64,000 nucleotides of DNA from Triatoma infestans. Taxonomy: Eukaryota > Arthropoda > Insecta > Hemiptera > Reduviidae. The stretch covers positions 1 through 64,000 of the forward strand of contig JAAEAF010002558.1 of NCBI GenBank assembly GCA_011037195.1, in the 5' to 3' direction. The notes beneath the pieces are model-generated. The model did no database searches, was not told the DNA's origin, and was given only the letters and a program-made list of their open reading frames with translations. Position 1 is the first letter of the stretch. Every line of letters starts with the position of its first letter. Below are positions 39,201-47,922 of this stretch, piece by piece. The position numbers and the translations under genes are program-made.

Positions 39201-42200
39201 GAAATTACTTTAAAGTTTCATCGAAATTATGTAATTCCAAATTTATTTCTTACAAACATTGTTTAAATTTAATGCCAGCATGCTGCAGCGATAATAGAAA
39301 TTCAGAATATTCTAGTATGAGACAATAAAAGTTAAAAATCAATTAAGCTGAATTCTGTCACATTTTCAAAATTGTGGTTTCGTCTGAAATACAAGTTTGG
39401 AGGTTCCCAGTACATGAAAGGAATGTTTTCAGCAATTGGTGTTTGTGATTATTTGTAAATCTCTGATAGTCTGGTTTACACAAAATGTTGTATTTATTAA
39501 TGACACTGGTCTGGGCGTAAACTAGACACTCTATGTGAAAATAAACGCGGTTGCAACACTCCTCGGGATGGGACGAGTTTGTGGAAGAATTAGAGTTTCA
39601 ATGAAAGTAGGCAATGGAGGTGAAAAAACATACTTTGTCACGAGCGTGATGGTACCCTCGGTGGAAGTTGATAATGCTTCCAGTTGAAAAGAGAGGGGGA
39701 AGTGAAGCGAGGTTGTCGAAAAGGAAATATAATGGGAGAGGAGGAGAAATGTACAAAATTAGCGAAAGAGATACGGATGTATGGCTATGTGGCGTGTGTT
39801 TATGTGGATGTCAGGCAAGAGGTGTAATAAGGAGTGAGAATCGTATGAGGAACTTAATGAAAAGAAGGGAATATGGTTTGAATGAGGCTGATCACGGTCT
39901 ATCACTTAACGTTCAGAACGGAATGGTAATGTGGACGAGCACAAGTAATAAACACTTGACCGGTGAGCACTGGCGAAATAATCTTATGCACTGAAGAGGC
40001 GCGACTACTAAACTTAGAGAGGTTCTCTGATCAGAACTTAGTTAGCAAATGAAATAATTTTATAAAGGGATTGAGGATATTTGAAGGGTGTGGGAAAATA
40101 GAAAAGGGACAAACTCCGCGATATAAAGGCTTCCGACATTTCCATCACCGAAAGAGAAAGAGTGACAAAGTGCGGGGAAGAGTGGGAACCAGGCGGGCTA
40201 TGTTTGAAAAAAAAAAATAATATTTTGGAATACAAACTTTGTAAACAGAGTTATAAAATAGCAATGTAACAAAAAGCAGAATGAAGAAAAGTTAAGCCCG
40301 AAAGTTGCCACGACCTAACAACCCTAACTACCCATTCTATAAGCATCCACTATCATAGTGATTTTCAAAACGCATGTTTTTGAGGAGAGAAATTAGGTTT
40401 GATTAAATGAACGAGATATGCTGACACTAATATAATGTAGCTAAGTTTACACTAACTGCACTGGACTTTATTATGAAAATGATAGAATGAATGGTGAGAG
40501 TAGAGATATGCCATGATGCGATAACTGGTGTACAGTTGTATGATTGTATATAAAAGATCCCTTTAGATAGATTCCCACTGGCTTATATACACAGGTTCTC
40601 CCACTCTAGCCTGCCTAAGTCAGAGAGTAGTCTGTGTCACCCAGAGAGTGCCACTCTTCTCTCTGCTGTGCTTGCATTCTCTTTGCTGTGGATGGGTTGC
40701 TATTACACACAATGCCGAGTTATCTTATTGCGATTTTTTTGTTCTTGATCGATCATATTGTTAAAAAAACCCAAAATATCCTTCTCATTAGATAACAGAG
40801 ATATTTTTCTTTAAATTTTCTCTCATGCATCTCTATTTAAATGTTTCAGTCTCAAGTTTTGGACACGATATGAACATGATTGAGAAGGACGGAAATAATA
40901 TGAAAGAATTATTGGAAAGGTGAGAAAATCATAGTTTACAATTTTAATAAAAAAGTGTTTTGCAGTAATCCAGCCCGGTTTAATTTTTTCTACATTTTAC
41001 ATACAATTTCTTTCTTCATATATGCTTTAGGAAAGTGATTTCACCTCTTCAATCACCAACCTATTTTATATAAGCAATTAGGAACTATATTCTAATATCT
41101 GTAAAATAAACTGGCTGGATTACTCAAAAAAACTCTTTCAAATCCATAGTTTTCTAAATATATTTATATTTGTCAGCCAAGAAATCGAATATATAACATT
41201 TTGAATGGATCATCATTCATTTTTTTGATGAATATAATGAATATCTTTTTTTCTATTCATGATAGAGGATTTATAATAATGACGAAATTTATTCTTAAAA
41301 CTCCCTACAACGTGTGCTTAAATTATGCAAAAATTTCAATACCTGGTAGACGTCTTAAGGAAATGGCTAAAATTTATTGGCGCTTTTGTAATGAGGTAAG
41401 TAGAGATGGTAAGAGTAAACAATATTAGCAGTTTGTATACAATTTTATCAGAAAAATGTTTGAAATAAAAGTGATATTTTTTTTTATCGAAAAAAATGCC
41501 AAGTTTGAAAAAAATCTTCAAAAATCCCAAAAACTTACTCTATACTTTCGGTTATCCGATTTTCTTCAAATTTGGAATTCTATCAATGCGTTTAATAAAG
41601 ATTAATTATATTTAGGTGGTAAAAACCGATGGTTATTGGCAAACTACGAGGGTCATTCAATCAGCAACTAAACAATTTTGCTGTAACTCAAAAACGGTTT
41701 ATTTAATCAAATCAAAATTTTGTCTACTTTTCAACATAGTCCCCCGCAACATTTATCCACCTGTCTCATCGTTCTTCTTATTTGTGAATGCCTCTGGCAT
41801 AAAATTCTTTGGATTGATCTCGAAGCTACTTTAGCACTTGATTTTGAACATTTTCATTAGATTGAAAATGTTTACCACCTAGAGCCTCTTAAAGGAGTAC
41901 AAACTAATGGACGTCCAATGGGGCGCGATCGGGGCTATACGGGGGGATGCGGAAGGATCTTCCACCCCACTTTTTGAAGTGTATTTTCAGATAACTGTGC
42001 CGAATGTGGGTACATGGTCTTGGAACCCAGCCCGCACAAGTTTTCTTGTACTGTAGCTTATTCTGTATAATATCCTGGACAGCTCCAACACTCGCGTGCA
42101 CTTCTTCAGTTTTCAGTACAACAGTAATACGCTGTTGTCCTGGATTAACTTGTTAATGCGAGATTCGAAGGAGGAATTTGTAACCTCAACCGGTCGGCCA

Positions 42201-44517
42201 CATCGTTCTCGTCAGACACTTACACGGCCATTTTTAAACTGTTCTACCAATTTCTAAACTTTCGAACGGATCAAACAATTATCCCGGTCGACTTTAAACA
42301 TTCTTTCGTGAATTTCACTACCTTTGATACCCTCTGCAACTAAAAATCTAACCATTGAGTATTGTTCTTCCGAGGAGCTATGCTCGAGCGGACTCGCCAT
42401 TGTTAACAGAATACATTTGAGGTTATGCTTACCAAACGCTCTCGAACAGCTGATAAGAAACCAAGTACAAGGATGCCAACTTGACGGACTGAAACAACAT
42501 TTTGATTTGAATTGATTAAACAACAGTTTCTGTGCTACAGAAATTTGTGTCGTTACCTATTGAATTACCCTAGTATATTGATTGATTTGTGGTTCGGTAC
42601 AAACATTTTAATACTTTCTCTTTTTCAGCTGCTAGAAGGCAGATTAAGGAATAAGAATCTACTGGGAGGTAATGAACATTAAATTGTAACCGAAATTATA
42701 TTAAATTAATTAAAAAAACAAATTGGAGTGAACAGTTACTCAATTTTCTCTTATTATGGAACGGTTTAGCTTAGTGGTAGCGCGCTGGACTAGTAACGCG
42801 GAGGTTCTGGACTTGTGTCTAGCAGTGCTGCTCTTAGATTTTCTCTTCCTCGAACCTTTACTGATCACTGTCAGGGGATGCACAGTAATACCTGAAACGA
42901 GAGAACACTGCCCGGCGGCCGGCACTGTATTAAGAATGGTCTGGCCGCGAATGACCTAAATATTGAAGCGCCATAAATTAAATAAAAAAAAAATTTCTCT
43001 AATTGCAGTTTCCATAGTTATAATTGATAAATTATCTTCAAACGTAATATAATTTTTAATAAATATTTATTGTTCTTCAGTGTTATTTCAATGGCAGAAT
43101 GTAAACATAATAAATGGACTTTTTTTGAAGGCAGTGGAACTTCCTAGCACCACCAAAGCTCCCATAATATAAACATTCTCGAAAAAGTTACACATAAAAA
43201 TTATAGGATACCCATTTTTATTGGGTATCCAAAATAATTTAATGAAACCCATTTTAGTCTGTGGCGCCGCTATACTTCTAGCCTTACATTATCACATTCT
43301 CTTGTAATAGATTTTAATATTTGTATAGCCCTTGCAGTATCTTATAATTTAATGATATCCCAGGAAATCTAAGCGTTCTTTTATGTTATTATTATTATAA
43401 TTATTTGTCTGTGGGGAGGGACCAATCTCTTCTGGGCTCATATAGAAACTCCAACAAAAAAGAGAACAAACCGGGCCTAGAACAAATACCCAGACTCGGG
43501 TCTAATCCAACTAAGATTAACCGCAGACTAAATAAATCGGACAATAACCTTAAAGGGAAATAGCCTAAGCTTTTCCACAAACATCCTATTCCGACCAAAG
43601 GCACTGAACCTAATTTTCTCACAACCCTAGCAATTTATCATAAGATGGATGGGTGTTTCCACTTCTGTCTCACAGATTCTACAAAATGGTACCGACATGA
43701 GTCCCATTACGTAGAGCTGTCTCCTCAAACCACAATGTCCATTAAAGGATCCAACCAGATGCCTGAGAGATTTCCGTGAAAGACACAGCAACGTCTCATT
43801 ATATACCCTGTCCGGGCCCTCGAATTTAATTTACATACACGCTCCTACAAAAAAAAAACATTCCAGTACATTTTGATCTATCAATCATTCTGTTGCTGAT
43901 GATAGACTGAAACGTCATGTAATCCATAGCTCCGAATCCATAGCACAAAATATTGTGGTTTTCTTTTAGATGAGGAATATCTCGCGTGAAAGTTCTACTG
44001 TACTCTCGTGCCCTCTACTGATATTGTCAGAATGAAACTTCTTAACCTTAAGTACTCTTAAACTAAGGAATACTTAATTAATTAAGAGGTATTTTGGGCG
44101 CAGTTCCAAAATACTACTCGGATGTGTTGTTAGAAATAGCCACAAGAGACAAACTCTCCTTGGAGGATACAGGAAAGCTGGCCACTGATTTTCTTATTGC
44201 AGTATGTAAACCTTGATGTGATTTATACATTTAAAAATAATCTTAAATTGATCTTCACTTAATGAGAAAAACTTTACAGGGATTCGATACATCAGCTGTA
44301 ATTTTATCCTATACGTTGTTTATAATGGCCATGTTTCCTGAACATCAAGAAGCTGTTTACCAAGAACAATTAGATATTTTAGGAGAAGATCCTGAAGTGG
44401 CACCAACACGGGAACAACTATCCAAAATGGAATATTTGACTAGAATTATAAAGGAAGTCATGCGATTTTATTGCCCTCTTGGTATATTTAGGAAACTTAC
44501 AAATGATATAGATTTAG
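18119..44517 (+). CDS. CYP4-clan cytochrome P450, copy 2 (exons 1-9; exons 10-11 not found)
   Basis: Second copy of the same monooxygenase. Exons: 18119-18290, 33532-33647, 36456-36546, 38728-38916, 40850-40919, 41266-41395, 42629-42668, 44089-44201, 44280-44517. Frame and splice phases match copy 1 exactly. Residues 1-20 are a hydrophobic anchor, followed by the proline hinge [14 protein letters not shown]-helix and ExxR are intact. The last two exons (heme-binding loop and C-terminus) are not seen between 44517 and the window end, 19.5 kb. Homology to the copy 1 intron stops at 46177, at a full-length jockey LINE. Either this copy is truncated and non-functional, or intron 9 is very long, or the assembly is misjoined here. 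Intron 1 is 15.2 kb, full of transposons. Confidence 0.82.
18291..18800. other. Start of intron 1 of P450 copy 2
   Basis: No gene recognised; two poly-G tracts (18380-18388, 18703-18713). No element boundaries visible. Confidence 0.5.
18845..19040 (+). mobile_element. tRNA-derived SINE, family S1 (intron 1 of copy 2)
   Basis: Head GGAGTAGCTCAGTGGTTAG is a near-perfect tRNA 5' half with A box. Body has the family landmarks and the cccgggcgccataaatt end with A-rich tail. Flanked by similar attatac-type sequence on both sides, and seemingly inserted into an R-B repeat (gaaacactcatgactttct at 18804). Confidence 0.8.
19041..19835. other. Intron 1 sequence between SINE and Tc1/mariner element
   Basis: AT-rich, low-grade repeat-like text (pieces resembling R-A/R-B near 19060-19130 and 19560-19740). 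No coding signal. Confidence 0.45.
19838..21159 (-). mobile_element. Tc1/mariner-type element with long inverted repeats, defective
   Basis: 1322 bp, flanked by TA on both sides (19836-19837, 21160-21161). Outer inverted repeats: CAGGGTGCCCTGGCTAAG at left, CAGGGTGTCCGGGCTAAG read inward from the right, both continuing into TTGTCCACC. The repeats extend with lower identity to about 20125 and 20868, roughly 290 bp each. The minus strand codes the transposase N-terminus only. Confidence 0.85.
20205..20513 (-). pseudogene. Tc1/mariner transposase N-terminal fragment
   Basis: Open frame of about 100 residues containing a helix-turn-helix ([20 protein letters not shown]) followed by the linker [20 protein letters not shown], as in many insect mariner-like transposases. 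The frame stops at PDFLSLDIL, about where the first catalytic Asp region would begin. Only 370 bp remain to the element end, mostly inverted repeat, so the catalytic domain has been lost. Confidence 0.75.
21190..21715. repeat. Dispersed repeat R-A, in intron 1 of copy 2
   Basis: Second clear copy of R-A, starting 30 bp after the right end of a Tc1/mariner element. Landmarks tttactttctcttaat, gaagtcctctgagtcagaaa, gctgaaacatgatatt, accggacgcaccactttact. Confidence 0.6.
21895..22665 (-). pseudogene. LINE-A relic: RNase H and C-terminal zinc segment
   Basis: Minus strand. 22330-22660 reads in broken frames [13 protein letters not shown], then [19 protein letters not shown], the RNase H core. 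21985-22296 is open and reads [24 protein letters not shown]-x(6)-E-T-P-I-H, the C-terminal zinc-binding segment that follows RNase H in several APE-type LINE clades. The same family left 3' fragments at 9183-9607 and 43404-43836. Clade not certain. Confidence 0.75.
22680..26240 (-). pseudogene. LINE-B relic: ORF1 remnant, endonuclease and reverse transcriptase
   Basis: Minus strand, reading from right to left. 26239-25826: ORF1-like ([28 protein letters not shown]). 25318-25127: end of an APE endonuclease ([20 protein letters not shown]). 24600-24310: RT approach (NKAPG). 24240-24052: [22 protein letters not shown] domain 1. 23826-23137: [20 protein letters not shown], then [10 protein letters not shown] where the catalytic YADD has become YAGD, then the thumb. 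22945-22745: C-terminus. It has many breaks and a partial internal duplication (22860 and 23185 share tagggttccggccattttc-like text). It cannot be active. Confidence 0.85.
26253..26445 (+). repeat. Gypsy-type 5' LTR
   Basis: 193 bp from AGTTACGG to CATAACT, so the ends are AGTTA...TAACT, as in LTRs of Gypsy-group errantivirus relatives. It contains a TATA-like (AT)n stretch and AATAAA (26397-26403). It directly abuts a primer-binding site and is preceded by tata, a plausible target. Confidence 0.7.
26446..26462 (+). promoter_or_regulatory. Gypsy primer-binding site, tRNA-Lys-like
   Basis: AGCGCCCGAACAGGGAT immediately after the LTR differs by two bases from the complement of a tRNA-Lys 3' end (GGCGCCCGAACAGGGAC). 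Confidence 0.65.
26446..29195 (+). pseudogene. Gypsy relic, left part: gag, protease, start of RT
   Basis: 26702-26989: Gag, [18 protein letters not shown] to [14 protein letters not shown]. 27060-27330: Gag continued ([16 protein letters not shown]). 27370-27500: low-complexity [16 protein letters not shown] tail. 27780-28060: protease with the active site altered ([10 protein letters not shown] in place of D-T/S-G). 28573-28923: [19 protein letters not shown] and [12 protein letters not shown]. 28920-29186: [19 protein letters not shown] and [12 protein letters not shown]. Frame breaks throughout. The text stops at [10 protein letters not shown], where a different Gypsy lineage takes over. 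Confidence 0.8.
29196..31218 (+). pseudogene. Gypsy relic, right part: RNase H and integrase of another lineage
   Basis: 29210-29860: connection and RNase [68 protein letters not shown]. 29863-30369: integrase HHCC finger (H-E-G-H-L-G-I to C-A-K-Y) and start of the core (KVGIDILKF). 30370-30600: core, [16 protein letters not shown] and [16 protein letters not shown]. 30712-31092: C-terminal chromatin-binding end. The style is that of Mag/K02A2.6-like insect Gypsy elements. RNase H is open over 190 codons; integrase is cut at 30369 and 30610. Confidence 0.85.
31219..31342 (+). repeat. Probable 3' LTR of the right Gypsy part
   Basis: A polypurine run aaaaaaaggaaga is followed by TGTTGTATATGTACAC and the stretch ends ...AATAATACA, giving a 124-bp TG...CA unit with AATAAA at about 31288. 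No second copy of this LTR is in the window, so the right boundary is an estimate. Confidence 0.45.
31380..32870 (+). pseudogene. jockey-type LINE relic (reverse transcriptase)
   Basis: Plus strand. 31730-31830: [18 protein letters not shown], the linker before RT. 31930-32025: [20 protein letters not shown]. 32020-32310: [20 protein letters not shown] and [18 protein letters not shown]. 32320-32345: [11 protein letters not shown], with FSDD in place of YADD. 32660-32860: [16 protein letters not shown] to [12 protein letters not shown] deletion removes RT domains 1-2 between NNKTPGH and the DSEKAFD block. Confidence 0.8.
32880..33531. other. End of intron 1 of P450 copy 2
   Basis: AT-rich, with tgtattgtattgta near 33300. 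Nothing else recognised before the acceptor of exon 2. Confidence 0.5.
33532..33647 (+). CDS. P450 copy 2, exon 2
   Basis: Acceptor ttctag and donor gtataa. Joined to the last base of exon 1 it reads [18 protein letters not shown], then [21 protein letters not shown], the beta-1 sheet region of P450s (compare W.GP...v....P..iE). It lies 15.2 kb from exon 1, beyond the ORF sizes usually scanned. Phase 0 out, which fits exon 3. Confidence 0.88.
33648..34541. other. Left part of intron 2 of P450 copy 2
   Basis: The matching part of copy 1 lies left of the window. A GC-richer patch at 34259-34516 has an 85-codon open frame rich in Pro, Ala and Arg, without a domain I recognise. It may be a fragment of an unknown element. 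Confidence 0.45.
35690..35775 (-). mobile_element. tRNA-derived SINE head, family S2 (copy 2)
   Basis: Counterpart of 1235-1330. Here the ends can pair (CTCACG with CGTGAG) and the anticodon-like loop reads CTTTCAT, but the B box is damaged (AGTTCTATTCC). Confidence 0.5.
35821..35850. repeat. (GT)n microsatellite
   Basis: About ten GT units in intron 2 of copy 2. Copy 1 at the matching site (1372-1390) has only a few, so the run expanded or shrank after duplication. Confidence 0.85.
36456..36546 (+). CDS. P450 copy 2, exon 3
   Basis: Residues 97-126, [18 protein letters not shown] to GNGIFVRN. Acceptor tgcag, donor gtaaat, both conserved with copy 1. Confidence 0.88.
38728..38916 (+). CDS. 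P450 copy 2, exon 4
   Basis: Residues 127-189, [15 protein letters not shown] to LTIDFVC. W-x-x-x-R-K of the C-helix retained. Acceptor ttcag is better than the copy 1 acceptor (tttag). Confidence 0.9.
40375..40707. mobile_element. Solo LTR in intron 4 of copy 2
   Basis: 333 bp, TGTTTTTGAGG to GCTATTACA, flanked by CGCA and CACA (imperfect 4-bp target duplication). It contains tgtatataaaaga as a TATA-like core. Copy 1 lacks it (6190-6200 reads caaaacagaatgcc), so it inserted after the duplication. A relative is at 57864-58175. Confidence 0.7.
40850..40919 (+). CDS. P450 copy 2, exon 5
   Basis: Residues 190-212, [20 protein letters not shown]. It lies only 142 bp downstream of a solo LTR that copy 1 lacks. 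Splice sites are intact. Confidence 0.85.
41266..41395 (+). CDS. P450 copy 2, exon 6
   Basis: Residues 213-256, [16 protein letters not shown] to YWRFCNE. Donor gtaagt. All substitutions relative to copy 1 keep the frame. Confidence 0.88.
41440..41610. repeat. Dispersed repeat R-B, internally deleted, copy 2 intron 6
   Basis: Right-hand part of R-B only. Because both halves are present elsewhere, the missing 275 bp are a deletion in copy 2 and not an insertion in copy 1. Confidence 0.55.
41650..42570 (-). pseudogene. mariner transposon relic in intron 6 of copy 2
   Basis: Same 921-bp length as its copy 1 counterpart. The N-terminal part is clearer here, reading [20 protein letters not shown]. 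The internal deletion is the same, so the element was already dead before the duplication. Confidence 0.85.
42629..42668 (+). CDS. P450 copy 2, exon 7
   Basis: 40-bp micro-exon [13 protein letters not shown], one residue different from copy 1. Splice sites conserved. Confidence 0.78.
42758..42992 (+). mobile_element. tRNA-derived SINE, family S1 (copy 2 intron 7)
   Basis: Counterpart of 8539-8771; A box TAGCTTAGTGGTAG is closer to consensus here. Ends with the same gcgccataaatta and A-rich tail. Confidence 0.8.
43404..43836 (-). pseudogene. LINE-A 3' fragment (copy 2 intron 7)
   Basis: Counterpart of 9183-9607 without the small deletion near 9460. Non-coding now. Confidence 0.7.
44089..44201 (+). 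CDS. P450 copy 2, exon 8
   Basis: Residues 270-307. Differs from copy 1 by a single residue (GILGA for GVLGA). The intron on its left is about 490 bp shorter than in copy 1. Confidence 0.85.
44280..44517 (+). CDS. P450 copy 2, exon 9 (I-helix and K-helix)
   Basis: Residues 308-386, same protein sequence as copy 1, with GFDTSA and KEVMR. This is the last exon of copy 2 that I can find. A normal donor (gtaaga) follows. Confidence 0.92.
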
Positions 44518-45773
44518 GTAAGATTAAATTATTTTCCAATTTATTCTTATTATAAAAATTGTACAGGTTTTTTTAGCTTTATTGACTAGCACTGCTAAAT
44601 AACAAATACATAAACATTGGTAATTAGTAGATAATTAGCCGCTGGTTCAAACATTTCAGTCCAATGTTGATATTTCTGATATGATGTTAATGTAATGGTA
44701 AGAACTAATGCGACTGCAGGCAAAATTAAAAAAAAAACCTTAATACACACCAGATATAGATCCAATTGTATGTACAGAAACACTCATACATTAATACCTG
44801 CATATAATTAGATATACAAGCCATTTTCTACGTATTGCATTATTTGAGCTTCTCAGAACTTTTATTTACATAAATGAATTATTTACGCAATTAATTACAA
44901 ATATTTAAAACAGTATATTGCACAACACAAAACTATATTAATAGCAACTTTTAAAACAATTTACTGCTTAATATACAAACAACCTGAACGAGTTTACAAT
45001 CTCATTATCAACTTATTATTTTTGTAACCCAACCATCTGCTATCTTAACCTTCCCCTTTCCCAATTACCAAAACCGCAACATGACAGCCATCTAACCGTT
45101 TCATCCAGTACTTATTTGCTTCACTTACACTTTGTTTATTCTACAATTTTATTAAATTAATAAAAAAAGATCGCCACAACTATAAAATTTACAGAATCAA
45201 CTGTGTCAATATTCAAATGTCTTCCAATTCACATAATCTATTATACATAATACATAAACAAACAAACATACAGAAGAAATATAAACTGACATGCCTACAA
45301 ATAGGCAGACATATCTACAAACGTACCAGAACAGGTTGACAATTTTGCATGTACCTACTAATTGTCTTGGAATGATAATTGCGTATATTTATATGGACGT
45401 GAATGTAAAGACATTCACATAACATAAATACATACTGACAGACTAAAGAGATAGTTTTATATAGTTGCATACCTGCCGTTAGAAGAGTGGGAGAGAACAA
45501 ACAGATTTGCACGCCTATTTATGGATGCAGATAGAAATATCAACAAGCTCTTCGAGGCAAAACAAATATTCATACCATGCATATAACTTATCATTTACCC
45601 TCAGTAAACCATCGCGGCAATAATTCATAGCGTCCAAATATCACTACTCCTAAGTGGCTCCTCTGTCAAATATCCCATTCCATCATTACATTTAAATAGC
45701 AAAGGATAATTAAAAACATCTTTTTTTTGGATACGAGATTTATTTACAATTAAGAGAACAAATATTTTCCGAT

Positions 45774-45940
45774 TTAGCCTGCTTATTTTTGTGGTCATCG
45801 ACCGGTTTCGGGCTTTCGGTCATTGTTATCACACTGTTTTGAAAAAGACATCCTGAAACCGATCCATGGCCAACAAAAAGAAGCAGGCTGTCAAGGATAA
45901 TAATTCTGATGCTTTCCAGTTCTGCGGAACCAACCACAAC
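45774..45940. mobile_element. Foldback element, copy B (ribozyme deleted)
   Basis: Copy 2 counterpart of 12021-12265. The left arm keeps catcgaccggtttcgggctt but the CTGANGA core and the centre of the element are deleted, so no hammerhead remains. Confidence 0.6.
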
Positions 45941-46563
45941 ACACAAAAAAAGCCTTGAAATTTCACAAATCTTTGAACCAATGCTTCAATTATATTGAAA
46001 GACCAATGAACATTGCTTGAAATTATTTTTAAAAAATCGTAAGGAACCTTTCAAGTAATGATTATATTAGATAATGAGATATCCAAGGTTTAATAATTTA
46101 GAATAAAATAAAATAAAACAATGTGTCGAAAGAACAGCTGCACTAGATAATTGACATTTTATTAATCTGAATCAGTGCCCTTTGGTCAGCCGACCAGTGA
46201 ACATATCTAGTGCACGTACTGCTATTCTCGTATTTAACTGATTTCCATTCTTTCTTTTTCTTTTTATTTCTTTTCATTTAATTATTACACAGAAGAATTT
46301 ATTTTACATTTTGGCTATACTCTTTAGTTTCACCGAGTTTTGTTTTTCTTGTTTTCAATTTTCATGTACATAGTTATTTAATGTAAATAGTGTAAATAGT
46401 TTAGTTTATGAACAGTGGACTGTAGTGGGGAGAGTAGTGGCAGTACTGATTACAGGTAATAGAACTTTTGTATTTACTAGTTACTATTGGAAGCACTGTG
46501 GAGGGGGATTCCCCTGCCACTATCACTTCACTATCATTTTAGTTCTGCCCTAACTAGGGCACT

Positions 46564-47922
46564 ATGAACACACGAGGTGTTACTGACGCCATTTCGCAAA
46601 CCATGTCGTATTCTAATGCGACTAATAGCGATATAAACATGAATCCTAGTCCAGTAAACACTGTCGTGGAATCTGATGCCTCAGAGGCATTTGTTCAACC
46701 TACCAGAAGAAGAAAGAGGCAACTCAAAAAGACACCTAGTGCAAACAGCTCGCCAAAAAGTAAACAAAAAAAGGGCACTAACGTAACAGATAGTGATGCG
46801 AGCGCATCTTCCGTCACAACTCCACTAGTAACAGCGCCTCCCAATAAAAATAATATGGAAAAAAATACTCCTAAACCACCACCCATTGCTGTAAAAAATA
46901 TTCAAAATTTTTCCAATCTTTGCCAACAATTAAAACTTCTTGTTGGAAATGATAAATTCTATTGTCGAGCTAGATTGAACGACATGTTACTGTACACTCA
47001 CGACAGCGATAGTTACCGAAAAGTCGTTAAATACCTGCAGGGGAAGGATCAGGACTTCCATTGTTACCAGCTACGCGAAGACAAGTGCTATCGCGTAGTA
47101 ATCAGGGGCCTCCACCAAACAACAACAACAGACGAAATCAAAAAGGAACTCACAGACCAAGGTTTCGAAGTCATTAGGGTGCACCAAGTGTTGCACCACA
47201 TATCCAGGGCTCCTTTGCCATTGTTTTTTGTTGACCTCACTAATACAAAATGCAGCCAGGAGATTTTCAAGTTGCACTATCTTCTCTACACCAAAATCAG
47301 TGTAGAGGAACCCCGAAGGAGAACGAATATAGTTCAATGCGCAAGGTGCCAAGAGTATGGACACACTAGAACATACTGTAATCATCCTCCTAAGTGCGTC
47401 CGTTGCGCTGGTCCACACCTATCAGCTGATTGCTCGAAACCACTAAATATACCAGACACTTGCGCTCAATGTGGCGGCGCCCACCGGGCTAGCTATAAGG
47501 GCTGTACAACCCACAAAGTGCTACAGAAGCAAAGAGAAATGCGATTAATCTATAAGCAAGTACCTGAAGTCCAGAAGGAAGCGAAGGTGCCGACTCCAAT
47601 CCCTCAGCCTGCTCCAGTTACACCTGCTCCATATCTTCAAAGAAGACAAACAGGCAGTTATGCCAGCGTCACAACTAGAAACCTTCCTCACCCAATGATC
47701 AAACCTACTCTTTCCTCTTTCAAGCCGACTCCCACCCCAACAGAGCCTACTTCTACCTCAATCAACCCCTATCCTATTCCTAGATACTCTCCACCAAATC
47801 CTCCTTTGGACATCACCTCCCACCTAACATCCTTTCTTAATGAATTCAAATCATTAATTACCCCTCTAATTTCCCTCCTCACTACTCTCGTTTCCGAGCT
47901 TCTCCCTAAACTTACCCGATGA
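46564..47922 (+). CDS. jockey LINE ORF1, gag-like nucleocapsid protein (452 aa)
   Basis: RNA-binding protein that packages the element RNA. N-terminal third is Ser/Thr/Lys-rich and probably disordered. The middle (about residues 155-245) reads CYRVVIRGLHQTTTTDEIKK, the RRM-like pre-zinc region of jockey gags. Three zinc knuckles start at Cys259: CARCQEYGHTRTYC (CX2CX4HX4C), CVRCAGPHLSADC (CX2CX3HX4C) and CAQCGGAHRASYKGC (CX2CX3HX6C). The C-terminus is Pro/Thr-rich. The frame is open from the first ATG after the 5' UTR and its stop overlaps the ORF2 start. Confidence 0.92.
   Translation: MNTRGVTDAISQTMSYSNATNSDINMNPSPVNTVVESDASEAFVQPTRRRKRQLKKTPSANSSPKSKQKKGTNVTDSDASASSVTTPLVTAPPNKNNMEKNTPKPPPIAVKNIQNFSNLCQQLKLLVGNDKFYCRARLNDMLLYTHDSDSYRKVVKYLQGKDQDFHCYQLREDKCYRVVIRGLHQTTTTDEIKKELTDQGFEVIRVHQVLHHISRAPLPLFFVDLTNTKCSQEIFKLHYLLYTKISVEEPRRRTNIVQCARCQEYGHTRTYCNHPPKCVRCAGPHLSADCSKPLNIPDTCAQCGGAHRASYKGCTTHKVLQKQREMRLIYKQVPEVQKEAKVPTPIPQPAPVTPAPYLQRRQTGSYASVTTRNLPHPMIKPTLSSFKPTPTPTEPTSTSINPYPIPRYSPPNPPLDITSHLTSFLNEFKSLITPLISLLTTLVSELLPKLTR

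Larger units (their letters stand above)
34542..46177. repeat. Tandem segmental duplication, right unit
   Basis: Matches 1-12497. Homology ends at the start of a full-length jockey LINE (gaatca followed by the element). Copy-2-only insertion: a solo LTR at 40375-40707. Missing from this unit are the material after 12497 of copy 1, including exons 10 and 11. Confidence 0.95.

Noticed and set aside
45790..45830. Third hammerhead motif in copy 2
   Set aside because: The GAAA side is present but CUGANGA and one strand of stem II are deleted, so no ribozyme can form.
46695..46886. Minus-strand open frames inside the jockey LINE (also 47071-47418, 49122-49429)
   Set aside because: They are shadows of the long + strand ORFs and have no domains of their own.
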